The notes under the pieces are model-generated. The model had not been told where the DNA came from and searched no databases. It worked only from the letters and a program-made list of their open reading frames with translations. 64,000 nucleotides of DNA from Roseiarcus sp963770035 (lineage in GTDB: Bacteria > Pseudomonadota > Alphaproteobacteria > Rhizobiales > Beijerinckiaceae): contig CAVYON010000004.1 in assembly GCA_963770035.1 (NCBI GenBank), positions 186,001 to 250,000 on the forward strand, read 5' to 3'. Position numbers and translations under genes: made by a program. This document shows, piece by piece, positions 55,267 through 64,000 of the stretch. Within the stretch, counting starts at the first letter, position 1, and the number at the start of each line of letters is the position of its first letter.

Positions 55267-56837
55267 GCGACGGCCTTTTGCGCCTCGCGCGCGGCCTTCC
55301 AGTTCCAGACGAGCAGTTCATGCAATCGGTTGTTCTTCGTCGCGCCGGACACCATGCGTTCGAGGACGTCGGTCAGATAGATCTCGGGATCGACGCCGTG
55401 CAGTTTGCAAGTGTTGAGAAGCGACGCAAGAATCGCCCAGGTCTCACCGCCGCCTTCGTTGCCACAGAACAGGCTATTCTTCTTTCCGATGGATATCGGC
55501 CGGATCGAACGCTCGACAATGTTCGTGTCCGGCTCCAGCCGCCCGTCCTCCAGGAACAGCGTCAGGCCCGACCAACGTTCGAGCGCGTAGTCAATCGCCC
55601 CGACCAGGGTCGACTTCCGAGATATGCCGTCTTTCGTGGCTTCGAGCCGCGCCTTCAAGGCCTCCATCAGCGGCTTCGTCTCGGCCTGCCGGACCGCGCG
55701 GCGTTGGTCGGCATCGAGGCCGCGGATCCGCTTCTCAATCGCGTAGACGGCCGCGATGCGTTCGATGACCTCTTTGGCGAATGGCGAGTTCGTCGTCTTG
55801 TGGACGTCGACGAAGTTTCTTCGCGCGTGAACGAGACAAAACGCCAGGCGGATTTTCCTCGACGTCTTCTTGTCGCCCGCCAGCGAGGCATAGGCGGCAT
55901 AACCGTCGACTTGCAGCACGCCCTCGAACCCGGTCAGTTGGGTAAGGATCTCCTTCTTGCCCCGACCGCCTGCGAAGACATAGGCGACCGCCGGAGGCGC
56001 CGGCCCTTTCCATGACCTGTCATCCGTCGCATGCGCCCAGAACTGGCAGACTTTTGTTCGGCCTCGCCCAGGATCGAGCACCCGCACCGGCGTTTCGTCG
56101 CAGAACAGGCGGGGATGACTGTGCATGGCCGCGAGTTGCAGGTCATACAGGCCCTTCACCATCCACGCCGCCTGCTTCATCCAGCGCGCCAGCGTCTGGC
56201 GGTCGATGGCGAGGCCATCGCCGGCAAGGATCTGCGCCTGGCGATACAGCGTCGAGCCCCAGGCGAACTTCGCCGAGGCAATCCATGCGACGACGGCCGT
56301 CGAGACCATGCCGCTCTCGATCAGGCGCGGGCGCGCCTTGGCCTGAACCACCGCGCCCTCGCAGGCCCGACACGCGTATTTTGGGCGGATGGTGCGCAGG
56401 ATCCGAAGCACCGCGGGAACTCGATCGACCACGTCGTTGACGTCCTCGCCAATGCGGTGCAACGCGCCCGCGCAGCAGGGACACCTCGTCGTCTCCGGCT
56501 CGATCATCACATCGACGCAGGGGAGATGCCTGGGCAAGGCCCCGATGTTGCGGTTGCGCTTCTTCCGCGTTTCCGGACCGGTCTTGTTCCCGCGCTCGTC
56601 GTCATGGCCGTCGTCATTCGCCGGCGACGAGAGCGCGGCATCCGTCGCGACGTCGCCCAGCCCCAGCGATAATTGCTCCGCGATGATGACGGCGCTCTTT
56701 TCCGACCGCGCCCCGAAAATGATCGTCCTCAGCTTCACGATCGTCGCCTGCAAGGACTCGATTTCGCCCTCGCAGGCGAGCACCATCTCGATCAAACGAT
56801 CGGGGTCGCGAGGGAGGGATTCGGGGCGAAGCGCCAT
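55263..56837 (-). CDS. IS66 transposase (TnpC)
   Basis: The 524-residue protein has an N-terminal helical region (EGEIESLQATIVKLRTIIFG), a zinc-finger-like part (TRCPCCAGALHRIGEDV, KYACRACEGAV) and the DDE domain: RLFCDETPVRVLDPGRG, VLQVDGYAAYASL and PDTNIVERSIRPISIGKKN. The frame is intact. TnpA and TnpB, which lie upstream in complete IS66 elements, are replaced by IS1634 copy 2 at 56851. Confidence 0.92.
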   Translation of the reverse strand: MALRPESLPRDPDRLIEMVLACEGEIESLQATIVKLRTIIFGARSEKSAVIIAEQLSLGLGDVATDAALSSPANDDGHDDERGNKTGPETRKKRNRNIGALPRHLPCVDVMIEPETTRCPCCAGALHRIGEDVNDVVDRVPAVLRILRTIRPKYACRACEGAVVQAKARPRLIESGMVSTAVVAWIASAKFAWGSTLYRQAQILAGDGLAIDRQTLARWMKQAAWMVKGLYDLQLAAMHSHPRLFCDETPVRVLDPGRGRTKVCQFWAHATDDRSWKGPAPPAVAYVFAGGRGKKEILTQLTGFEGVLQVDGYAAYASLAGDKKTSRKIRLAFCLVHARRNFVDVHKTTNSPFAKEVIERIAAVYAIEKRIRGLDADQRRAVRQAETKPLMEALKARLEATKDGISRKSTLVGAIDYALERWSGLTLFLEDGRLEPDTNIVERSIRPISIGKKNSLFCGNEGGGETWAILASLLNTCKLHGVDPEIYLTDVLERMVSGATKNNRLHELLVWNWKAAREAQKAVA

Positions 56838-56925
56838 GAAGGAACACTAGCCCGACTTTCTCAACTGGGGCAGCGCGCGGCCGGAAAGGGGCGTGGAATC
56901 AAGGCGAGGTTGCCGCAGGTCTCCA

Positions 56926-58029
56926 CTACATGGCGCGCAACGGGAGTTGCGCCGCCGGACCGGGAACGGCGATTTGCGGCGGCGGCTGCGGCGGCAGGGC
57001 GAGGCCGAGTCGTTGCAGGAGAAGCTTCTGGTCGACATTCGGCTCGGTGTGTCGGCACATGATCAGCGTTCGGCCGTCGGTGGTGGGGAAGTGGACGTCG
57101 AGCATTTGTATGCCGGCGACCCCCGGACTTGATCCGGACTTGATCCGGGGGACGGCGCGCGGGGTGAGGCCGGCGGCCATCGGCCGGAGCCGGGCGCGCA
57201 GCGTGACGTGCAGGCAATAGGCGAGGAAGGCCACGAAGATGTGCGCCTCGACGCGGCTCTCGAGCTGGTGGTAGATCGGCCGGAGTTGCAGATCGTCCTT
57301 GAGGTTTTTGAAGGCCGCCTCGACTTCGACGAGTTGAATGTAGAACCGCCACAGGTCGGCGGGATCGCGCCCAGACATGTTGGTGCGCAAAAGGTAGCGG
57401 CCTTCGCGCCGGCGCGCCTGGCGCAGCTTCTTGCGGTTGAGCGCGTAAGTGAAGGCGGTTGTGTGGGGATCGACCTTGATGTCGAGGAGGCGCCACGCCG
57501 CGGGCGCCTTGGCTTTGGCGGCGCCGAGCTTCATCAGTAGGCTCTCGCGGGTGAGGTCCATCAGCGCCAGCTTCGCCAGGCGCGCCCACAGCCATTTCAA
57601 CCGCCGCTTCCGCATGGCGCGCTCCTTGTCGATGCGCGCCCGGCTCTGGGCGAACACGTAAAGCTCGTCGTCCTCGGCCAAGAGCTTCACTTCGACGCCC
57701 GGCCGCACCTCATGCCACGGCAGGCCGACGAGAGACTTCTCCAGCTTGCCGAGGCGTCCCTTCGGGGTCCCCACCAGATAGGCGACCGGCGGATCGGATT
57801 GCCGCATTTCGGCGAGCACGTCTTCGGTGGGGATGCCGCGGTCCATCACCCAGATGCGCTCCGCCTTGCCGTACTGCGCCTCGATCTTCGAAAGGAAGGC
57901 GCGCAGCGTCGTCTTGTCGGAAGTATTGCCGGGGAGAACCTCGTAGGCGAGCGGAAAGCCGTCGGGTGTCACGACGAGCGCAATGACCACCTGCACGCAG
58001 TCCGGACGCTTGTCGCGGCTGTAGCCGTA
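56926..58029 (-). pseudogene. IS1634 transposase, N-terminal 240 residues missing
   Basis: From YGYSRDKRPDCVQVVIALVVTPDGFPLAYEVLPGNTS to the C-terminus it is nearly identical to the intact copy at 36677. The first catalytic Asp (LLYDLTSTYFES) is lost; the second Asp and the Glu remain. In LTPRAV-LDKL-AGIQML the four residues LDKL are replaced by PRIKSGSSPGV, caused by the in-frame palindrome at 57120-57151. Another frame (to 58233) runs on into unrelated sequence. Confidence 0.85.
57120..57151. repeat. Double GC-rich palindrome inside IS1634 copy 2
   Basis: Two overlapping units of the CCCCCGGA-CTTGA-TCCGGGGG palindrome replace 12 bases of the IS1634 gene. The net gain is 21 bases and the frame is kept. 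The intact copy at 36872-36884 shows the original sequence (GCTTGTCGAGCA). The same unit lies at 52383-52404. Confidence 0.7.
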
Positions 58030-58236
58030 GTGAGCAGGATCACGCTTTCCGATGGGCTTGTGATCGCGGCATTTGATGGGCTTCCCAGTTCCGCTTCCCG
58101 TTTGCCGTAGGGTGTTTGGGAACCGGAAGTGGGAAGTGGTCGAGATGGCGGGGGTGTGATCGCGTTTCGGTGGTCGCGATATTGAGATCTGCCTTGGCGC
58201 GGCCGCCGCGTGGGTTCGGCGCTTGGCGCTCACCGT
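58030..58236. other. Junction region without a gene
   Basis: Sequence between the cut end of IS1634 and the RepA-like gene. It holds short inverted stretches (CTTCCCAGTTCCGCTTCCCG and GGAACCGGAAGTGGGAAG) but no identifiable gene. Confidence 0.35.
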
Positions 58237-58824
58237 TCAGCGTGCGGCGAGATGGTATCCGTCGGCGGATTTGACGATGGTTCCGTTGGCGATCATGGCG
58301 CCCAGGCGTTCGTAGAGAGTGGTGGCGCGAACGCGGCAGGAAGCGCGCAGGTCGGAGAATGGCCGTGGCTGGCTGGCGTCGGCGAGAACCGCAGTGATGC
58401 GCTGATCGACGAACTCTTGCCGGGCGGAGTGTTTGGGTTGTGGATCCGCCTGGACAGGCCGCAGGGCGAGGGCGTCATCGCGCTGGGTGAGTTCGAGGGT
58501 GATGCCGGCGATGGCTGCGGCGGCGCGATGCTCGACGGAGAGCGCGATGCGATCGTCGCTGTCGCGGCGGAGATAGAGATTGGAATTGCCCCAGGCGTGG
58601 AATTCGGACGATCCGCGCAGAGCCTGACCGGCGCGGACGGTTCCAGCGCCCTTCCTGGCGTGGTGGACGACGGCGATGGCTGTTGCGTGACGTCGTTGCA
58701 GTTCGCGCAGGAAGGCGAGCAGCGGGGCGACTTCGCCGCTGACATTCTCATCAGGCCTAGACCCAACAGTCTTGTCACCAGGGGCCATTTGGAAGCGCGT
58801 CGTGGCTTCGGTAACGGTCTTCAT
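58237..58824 (-). pseudogene. RepA/AAA_25-like replication ATPase, C-terminal part
   Basis: DENVSGEVAPLLAFLRELQRRHATAIAVVHHARKGAGTVRAGQALRGSSEFHAWGNSNLYLRRD is the second half of the RecA-like domain of plasmid RepA/AAA_25 helicases. A winged-helix-like end follows (FSDLRASCRVRATTLYERLGAMIANGTIVKSADGYHLAA). Walker A and B lie in the missing first half. The present N-terminus (MKTVTEATTRFQMAPGDKTVG) is not of this family and overlaps the resolvase stop by four bases, so a deletion joined the two genes. Confidence 0.65.
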
Positions 58825-59366
58825 GTCTCCAAAGCTCTATAGAGCGTGGTCCTGTGGACCTTGAGAATCCTCGAGGCCTCGGGCACGGAGGTCCCCTCAC
58901 CGACAAGCCGTCGTGCCAATGCAATCTGATCGTTTGTAAGCTTCGGCGGCCGTCCGAATCGGACTCCCCGCGCCTTTGCGGAGGCGCGTCCCGAGCTGGT
59001 GCGCTCATGGATGAGTTCGCGCTCGAACTCGGCGATTCCGGCAAAAACTGTGAGCACCATGCGCCCTGCTGGCGATGTCGTATCGGCCCATGGCTCATGG
59101 AGCGATCGTAGACCGGCTTCAACGTCCTTCAGTTCTTCAGCGATGTTCAACAGATCGCGTGTTGAGCGCGCGAGCCGGTCGAGCCTGAACACCACAACCA
59201 CATCGCCGGTGCGAAGCTGATCGAGCATCCGGGCTAGTTCCGGGCGAGATCGTTTGGCGCCGGACGCCTTCTCCTCATAGATGCGCTTGCACCCGGCGCC
59301 CTTCAGCGCTGTGCGCTGAAGGGTGAGATCCTGATCGTCAGTGGATACCCGAGCATAGCCAACCAG
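58821..59366 (-). CDS. tnpR: Tn3-type resolvase (serine recombinase)
   Basis: The 181-residue protein starts at MLVGYARVSTDDQDL with the catalytic Ser in RVST. It has the Arg-containing motif FRLDRLARSTRDLLNI, the helix E region and a C-terminal helix-turn-helix (GEGTSVPEASRILKVHRTTLYRAL) for DNA binding. It resolves cointegrates at res sites and represses its own gene. It is divergent from the Tn3 transposase at 59523, as in many Tn3 elements. The frame is intact. Confidence 0.92.
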   Translation of the reverse strand: MVGYARVSTDDQDLTLQRTALKGAGCKRIYEEKASGAKRSRPELARMLDQLRTGDVVVVFRLDRLARSTRDLLNIAEELKDVEAGLRSLHEPWADTTSPAGRMVLTVFAGIAEFERELIHERTSSGRASAKARGVRFGRPPKLTNDQIALARRLVGEGTSVPEASRILKVHRTTLYRALET

Positions 59367-59390
59367 CATGGCAGCGCCGATTTGTCGCAA

Positions 59391-59520
59391 ATATCATCGC
59401 GAAAGATTTTACTTTCGCGACGGATTTTTGCAACAGGAAGAAGCTAGATTTTGCTGCACACCCGATGGTGTCGCAAAACTTAGGAGTTTCGCGACGCACC
59501 CCTTCCTCACGGATCCCCGA
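59391..59520. promoter_or_regulatory. Putative res site between resolvase and transposase genes
   Basis: The 130 bases between the divergent genes hold repeated, inverted TTGTCGCAAA/TTTCGCGAC-type blocks: TTTGTCGCAAATATC (59380), ATCGCGAAAG and CTTTCGCGAC (59396-59420), TGTCGCAAAACTTAGGAG and TTTCGCGACG (59469-59495). This is the arrangement of resolvase-binding subsites. Promoters of both genes should lie here too. Confidence 0.55.
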
Positions 59521-59522
59521 AT

Positions 59523-60832
59523 ATGGGATTGGTTGACGCTGACATCGTCGCGCCGTGGACGCTTACGGCGGAGGACCAGGCGCTCGTCATGGCGAAGAAT
59601 GTCGCCAACCGTCTCGGATTTGCACTGCTGATCTTGTTTCATCGAGCACATGGACGGTTTCCAAAGACGCCGACGGAAATCGGCGCCGAGGCTGTGGCGC
59701 GGGTAGCTCAACAGCTCGGCGTGAAGCCCAATGATGATGACGCTTACGACGCGACCAGTCGGACTTGGAAGCGCCATCGGGCCGAGATCCGGTTGCTGCT
59801 CGGCTTCCGCGAACCGACGGTCGCCGACGCGGAACTGCTCGAAGGTTGGCTGCGAGATCAGGTGGCGGCTGTCGGAGCGGCGCCAGACCAGCTGGTGGCG
59901 TTTCTGGGGACGCGGTGTCGCGAGCTTTCGATCGAGCCGCCCGCGGACGATCGCATCGACCGGATCGTCCGCGCTGCAATCCATGCTCATGACGAACGCT
60001 TCTGCGCCGGCGTCCTGAGCCGTCTCGCGCCGCCGACTCGAGAGCGGCTGGAGGCGCTGTTGCGTCCGGCTGCGAACGAATCCAGCAATCCACCATCTGA
60101 TCAGTCGGCGGGAACGGCGCCTGCGTTGTTGCTGCGGTTGCGCGGCGATCCGGGCAAGCCGAGCTTGGCCGGCGTTCACGAAGAGTTGGCCAAGCTGGAA
60201 CTCGTTCGCGAGATCGATCTGCCCCCCGCTTTGTTCGACGGCGTGCTTCCCCATGAACTCGAGCGCTATCGGCGGCGCGTCGCAGCCGAGGCGCCCTACG
60301 AGATCCGCCGCCATCCGGAGGCGGCCAGGCTCACGTGGCTCGCGGCTTTCGCGCATCTGCGCGGACGAACACTGACAGACGATCTGGTCGATCTTCTCAT
60401 CGAAACAATTCATCGCATCGGCGCGCGCGCCGAGCGCCGGGTCGATCGGGAATTGCTCGACGAGCTGAAACGCGTCTCGGGCAAGCAGAACCTGTTGTTC
60501 GATCTTGCCGGCGCCACTCTCGAGCAGCCGGACGGGATCGTGCGCGATGTCGTTTTTCCGGTCGTCGGCGAACAGACCCTGCGCGATCTGGTCAAGGAGG
60601 GGAAGGCTACGGGCCCGAGCTATCGGACCACGCTGCGAACGGTGATCCGCAATTCCTACAAGGGCCATTACCGCCGCATGGTCCCCGAAATCCTTCAGCG
60701 TCTGGAATTTTGCTCGAACAACGAGCGCCATCGCCCAATCATCCAGGCGCTCGATCTTTTGAAGCGTTACGCCGATTCGAAACTTCAGACTTTCCCCGTC
60801 GAGGAAGTGGTTCCGATCGACGACATCGTACG
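59523..60832 (+). pseudogene. tnpA: Tn3-family transposase, N-terminal part only
   Basis: The frame (TAEDQALVMAKNVANRLGFALLILFHRAHGRFPKTPTEIGAEAVARVAQQLGV...) is the DUF4158 N-terminal domain of Tn3 TnpA. It continues through LTWLAAFAHLRGRTLTDDLVDLLIETIHRIGARAERRVDRELLDELKRVSGKQNLLFDLAGATLEQPDG. At about residue 437 it is joined to an IS110 fragment, and the RNase-H-like DDE domain (about 550 residues) is missing. A full TnpA is about 990 residues. Confidence 0.85.
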
Positions 60833-61328
60833 GATCGGCTCGAATTGCTCCTCGAGCAGATAAAGACCGTAGAGGCCGAGCGAGACGCACTGCTCAGCTC
60901 AGCGCAGAACAAGCCAAAGCGTCCGCCCCGCCTCAGATGTTGCTGGGTGTCTATGGCATTGGGCCAGAGTTCGCTTCGGTGCTCTGGTCTGAAGGACTTT
61001 CCAGACACTTCGACAACCGCCGACAAGTCGCCGCTTATGCCGGCCTCGCCCCGACGCCTTGGCAAAGCGGGTCGGTCAATCGCGAGCAGGCATCTCGCAA
61101 TCAGGCAACCCGCGACTCCGGACAACAATGATTCAGCTCGCCTGGCTTTGGATACGCCATCAGCCGGGCTCGGCGCTCACCGTCTGGTTCAAGGAGCGCA
61201 ACGAACGCAACGGCGGTCGTCGGCGAAAGACGACCATCGTGGCGCTCGCGCGAAAGCTGCTGGTCGGGCTCTGGAAATATGTGAGCGCCGGAGTCGTGAT
61301 CGAAGGCGCAATGACTAGACCTGCCTGA
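60833..61328 (+). pseudogene. IS110-family recombinase, C-terminal remnant (copy 2)
   Basis: DRLELLLEQIKTVEAERDALL (60833 on), then in other frames MLLGVYGIGPEFASVLWSEGLSRHFDNRRQVAAYAGLAPTPWQSGSV and AGISQSGNPRLRTTMIQLAWLWIRHQPGSALTVWFKERNERNGGRRRKTT. This is the Tnp domain of an IS110 recombinase like that at 34071, but clearly diverged. The DEDD domain is missing and two or three frameshifts are present. Confidence 0.8.
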
Positions 61329-61456
61329 CGACAGGCCCGTCTTCCACGCCATCCAATACCGCAATCCTCGGGACGGATCAGTCCTGACGGATCCAGGTCG
61401 ACGAACCGAAGCAAGCCGTGGCTTAAAACGCCGCTTTCGAGAAAGGTTCTCGTCTT

Positions 61457-61580
61457 CCTGAGCCCTGCCCGCCGCAAGCGGGATGTTGGTGCAGCCGTCG
61501 CGAACGGCGACCGAATGTGAGGTTGATCGTGCTCGGAAACGAGCCGCGTCACGCAAGAGGGCTCAGAACCTCGGATACCG
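61457..61580 (+). ncRNA. Candidate IS110/IS1111 bridge RNA region, copy 2
   Basis: This stretch is almost identical to 35364-35486, with the same hairpins (CCCGC-CGCA-AGCGGG and GCCGT-CGCGA-ACGGC) and the TGTGAGGTTGATCGTGCTCGG core. It follows a transposase remnant that can no longer make protein. Conservation of this part over the coding part suggests recent function or a structural constraint. Confidence 0.5.
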
Positions 61581-61917
61581 GACAACCATCGGAGGCTTAT
61601 CACCCGGAAACGACCTACTTGACTTCCACCTGCTCATGTGAGGCTTGCTCGGCGTTTACTCGCGTTGCGCCCGCACACTCGCCATCACCCATATGTGACG
61701 CGCTATACCGAAGGCAGAGCCATTTCGTCACCTCCATGACTGCTCCGGTTGCTTCCTGGAGCGTTCGCCGGGTGGGGCTTGCACCCACTGGAAAGCGCCG
61801 CCTTCTCACGGTGCACGCAAAGAGCGGCCATCGCCAGCTTGACGCAAGCCAGAAGCCCTAACCTGATCAAACTAGCGGACCTTCCCATCGCGATGGCGCA
61901 AGCGAAGAGATTGACGG
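61581..61917. other. IS110 right flank and upstream region of the surface protein
   Basis: No gene is seen. GAAGAGA seven bases before the ATG at 61918 is a ribosome-binding site candidate. No strong promoter was recognised. The IS110 end probably lies between 61600 and 61700. Confidence 0.35.
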
Positions 61918-64000
61918 ATGACCACCTACTACGTGAGCTCGGAGATCGGCAACAGCTACAACGCGGGCACGTCCGAAAGTGCTCCCCTGGCCAACCTCCA
62001 AGCGGCCGCGAACTTGGTGAAGCCGGGCGACACGGTCGAGGTCATGAATGGGATCTATGCGGCACCGTATTACGGCAACGCGCTAGATATTACGACAAGC
62101 GGGACCGCTAGCGCGCCGATCACTTTCGAGGCGGCCCCAGGGCAGACGCCGGTGGTCAACAGTACTGGGGGATGGAACGCTATCGATATCCAGGCCTCGT
62201 ATGTCACCGTTGAGGGCTTCACCATTGTTGGCGATGCGGCCAACTACAACCTTTCCTCGGCTTTGGCGGGATACAGCGCCGGAAGCTCGAACCTCGACGG
62301 TAACGGCATAGCGATCAATCCGAGCAGCAGCGTTCCACTGCCGAACCACATCACGATTGAGAATAATACGGTGTACAACGAGCCCGGAGGCGGAATTTAT
62401 ACGGAGGGAGCCGACTACGTTCAGATCCTGAATAATGTCGTCTATAGCAACGCGAACTGGTCGGCTTTCGGAAACAGCGGAATTTCCGTGTCAACGTCGG
62501 CCAATCTGGATACGGCTTCCGGCGCACACATTGTGGTCAGCGAAAATCTTGTCTATGGCAACGCTCAGCTCGTTCCAACCGACGGCGCGGGGAAGATCAC
62601 AGATGGCGAGGGCATTATCCTCGACACCAATCCGAATTACACGAGCGAAATCCTCGTCGAAAATAACACGGTCTACGGCAACGGCAGCTCGGGGATCGAG
62701 TCGTATCTGACGAATGGAGCGGTGATCACGAGCAATACGGTCTATGGCAATGACACCCAGAACGTACAGCCGGCCAGCAACGCTCAAATTTTCATCAACC
62801 AATCCAGCAACGACACCGTCACAAGCAACAACACGAGCAATCCGAGCGTCGCGGTTCCGACGATCAGCAATGGCTCGGTGAACTCGAACAATTCCGTCAC
62901 GCTGGCGGGGACGGCGACGGCCGGCTCTACGGTCGCCGTGTCTGACGGCGGTTCGAGCGCTCTGGGAACCGCGACCGCGGGCACTAGCGGCGCCTGGAGC
63001 TTCACCACAGCGATTCTGGCGGCGAGGACTTACGATTTCACCGCGACCGACACGACCTCCGTCGGAACCAGCGCGGAGTCAGCGGGCTTGTTGTGACTGT
63101 CCCGCAAGGCGGTGCCAACACGAACGTGCCAAGCGCGCCGGTCATTAGCGGCGGCTTCGAGAACGTCAATCATTCAATTGCGATAAACGGAACCGCGCTG
63201 GCGAACTCCGTTGTGAATTTGTCATGCAACGGCGGCGGGATCGCAACGATGAACGTCAGCACCGCCGGGAGGTGGAGCTACACGTCGGAGGTCCTCGGTC
63301 CGTCGATCTATGAGTACACTGCGACGGATAGCACTCCGGGGGGCACGAGCGCGGCGTCGAGCCCGTTGTACGTCATGTTGTCTCCTACCATCAGCGGAGC
63401 CACGGTCAATTCCAACGACTCCGTGACGCTGACGGGAATCGCCGCGAACGGCTCCTGGGTAACAGTCTCGGATGGCGGCTCGACTGCACTCGGAACCACG
63501 ACCGCGAGCAGCACCGGCGCCTGGAGCTTCACGACGGCGGACTCGCCGGCCGGCCCGTACGCATTCACTGCCACTGACGGGAGTTCAGGGGTGTGGAGCG
63601 CGGCGTCGAGCGCGCTCAATGTGACGGTGCCGTACCCGGCCGCTCCTGTCCTCAGCAGCGGCGTGGTCAATTCCAATGACTCCGTGACGCTGACGGGAAC
63701 CGCGCCGGCTGGCGCGACGGTGACGGTGTCGGACGGCGGCGCGAGCGCGCTCGGAACCACGAACGCGAGCAGCGCCGGCGCCTGGAGCTTCACGACGGCG
63801 GACTTGTCGGCCGGCCCGTACGCGTTCACCGCCACTGACTCGACTGCGGCGGGGACGAGCGCGGCGTCGAGCGCGCTCAATGTGACGGTGCCGTACCCGG
63901 CCGCTCCTGTCCTGAGCAGCGGCGTGGTCAATTCCGATGACTCCGTGACGCTGACGGGAACCGCGCCGGCTGGCGCGACGGTGACGGTGTCGGACGGCGG
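61918..64000 (+). pseudogene. Large beta-helix and Ig-like repeat surface protein, frameshifted, runs off window
   Basis: MTTYYVSSEIGNSYNAGTSESAPLANLQAAANLVKPGDTVEVMNGIY starts a right-handed parallel beta-helix of about 280 residues with ITIENNTVYNEPGGGIY, ILNNVVYSN and ILVENNTVYGNGSSGI rungs. Ig-like repeats follow (VNSNNSVTLAGTATAGSTVAVSDGGSSALG, AWSFTTA, YDFTATD). A stop at 63094 is bypassed if two bases are skipped: VTVPQGGANTNVPSAPVISGGFENVNH continues without a stop to the window end. There is no signal peptide, as in type I secretion substrates. Probably an adhesin or extracellular matrix protein. Confidence 0.75.
63405..64000 (+). repeat. 261-bp tandem repeats (87 codons) in the surface protein gene
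   Basis: GGTCAATTCCAA/GATGACTCC recurs at 63404, 63665 and 63926, an exact 261-bp period. The units share long identical DNA stretches, for example around GACGGTGTCGGACGGCGG. Each encodes one Ig-like domain: VVNSNDSVTLTGTAPAGATVTVSDGG, AWSFTTADLSAGPYAFTATD. The earlier domains (from 62878) are more diverged. More units likely follow beyond 64000. Confidence 0.85.

Larger units (their letters stand above)
56851..58029 (-). mobile_element. IS1634 family element, copy 2 (5' truncated)
   Basis: The end CCCGACTTTCTCAACTG at 56851 matches copy 1. The sequence is nearly identical to 36602-37760 up to 58029, where it stops at RYGYSRDKRPDCV. The other end and the first 240 codons are gone. Confidence 0.85.

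Noticed and set aside
59409..60890. 493-codon minus-strand open frame
   Set aside because: Antisense to the Tn3 transposase N-terminal domain, which is well supported.

Overview
The window is high-GC DNA with strongly alphaproteobacterial protein sequences: rhizobial-type IS21, IS66 and IS110 transposases, a GreA-like factor and rbs/ery-type sugar ABC transporters. It most likely comes from a Hyphomicrobiales bacterium (a rhizobium or a Methylocystis/Beijerinckiaceae-like methylotroph). This is inferred from protein resemblance, not from a marker gene. No rRNA, tRNA or CRISPR array was seen. At least ten transposon families are present, many nested or truncated, and most non-transposon genes outside two operons are broken. 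It reads as a decaying genomic island or plasmid segment.

Layout. 1-3.4 kb: pirin C-terminus, an IS630 with a -1 frameshift, a GreA-like factor, a SEC-C protein and a frameshifted pyridoxamine-oxidase-like gene. 3.4-5.6 kb: no recognisable gene. 5.6-10.2 kb: a branched palindrome, a selO stub, and relics of IS3, IS21, IS4-like and IS66 elements. 10.6-23.3 kb: one long minus-strand sugar operon. In transcription order it holds an LsrACDB-ordered ABC transporter, a 3-hydroxyisobutyrate-dehydrogenase-like enzyme, an L-fucose-isomerase-like enzyme, an aldose 1-epimerase, a deleted and frameshifted dihydroxyacetone-kinase gene, and a second (SBP, ATPase, permease) sugar ABC transporter. 23.8-38.6 kb: IS200, an ORF-deleted group II intron, an IS3 fragment, a second group II intron end, a full-length IS21, IS1595 inserted in IS200, ISAzo13, IS1182 fragment, IS110, IS630 and IS1634. 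38.8-42.5 kb: a type I secretion ABC transporter/peptidase-like protein and its HlyD adaptor.

42.8-49.7 kb: an IS701 element has cut off an rpiB start. Beyond it, on the plus strand, lie a DeoR regulator, dhaK, a medium-chain polyol dehydrogenase, dhaL and a tpiA-like gene. Together with rpiB this is the enzyme set expected for converting a four-carbon polyol or erythrulose to erythrose 4-phosphate, but all except dhaL carry frameshifts, deletions or truncation. 49.7-58.0 kb: nested ISAzo13/ISKra4/IS21 relic, IS200 split by another IS with a visible target duplication, IS66 and a second IS1634. 58.2-61.6 kb: truncated RepA-like ATPase, Tn3-type resolvase, res-like region, truncated Tn3 transposase and an IS110 relic that keeps the same conserved 3' element as the intact copy. 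61.9-64.0 kb: start of a large beta-helix plus Ig-like repeat surface protein with 261-bp tandem DNA repeats, running off the window.

The two sugar regions could once have formed one uptake and catabolic system (two importers, mutarotase, isomerase, dehydrogenase, kinases, tetrose-phosphate isomerases). The kinases are broken in both places. The most unusual signals are a conserved structured 3' element shared by two diverged IS110 copies (candidate bridge RNA), a group II intron reduced almost to its ribozyme ends, a small palindrome inserted inside two unrelated transposase genes, and a 74-bp three-armed palindrome at the end of the selO stub.
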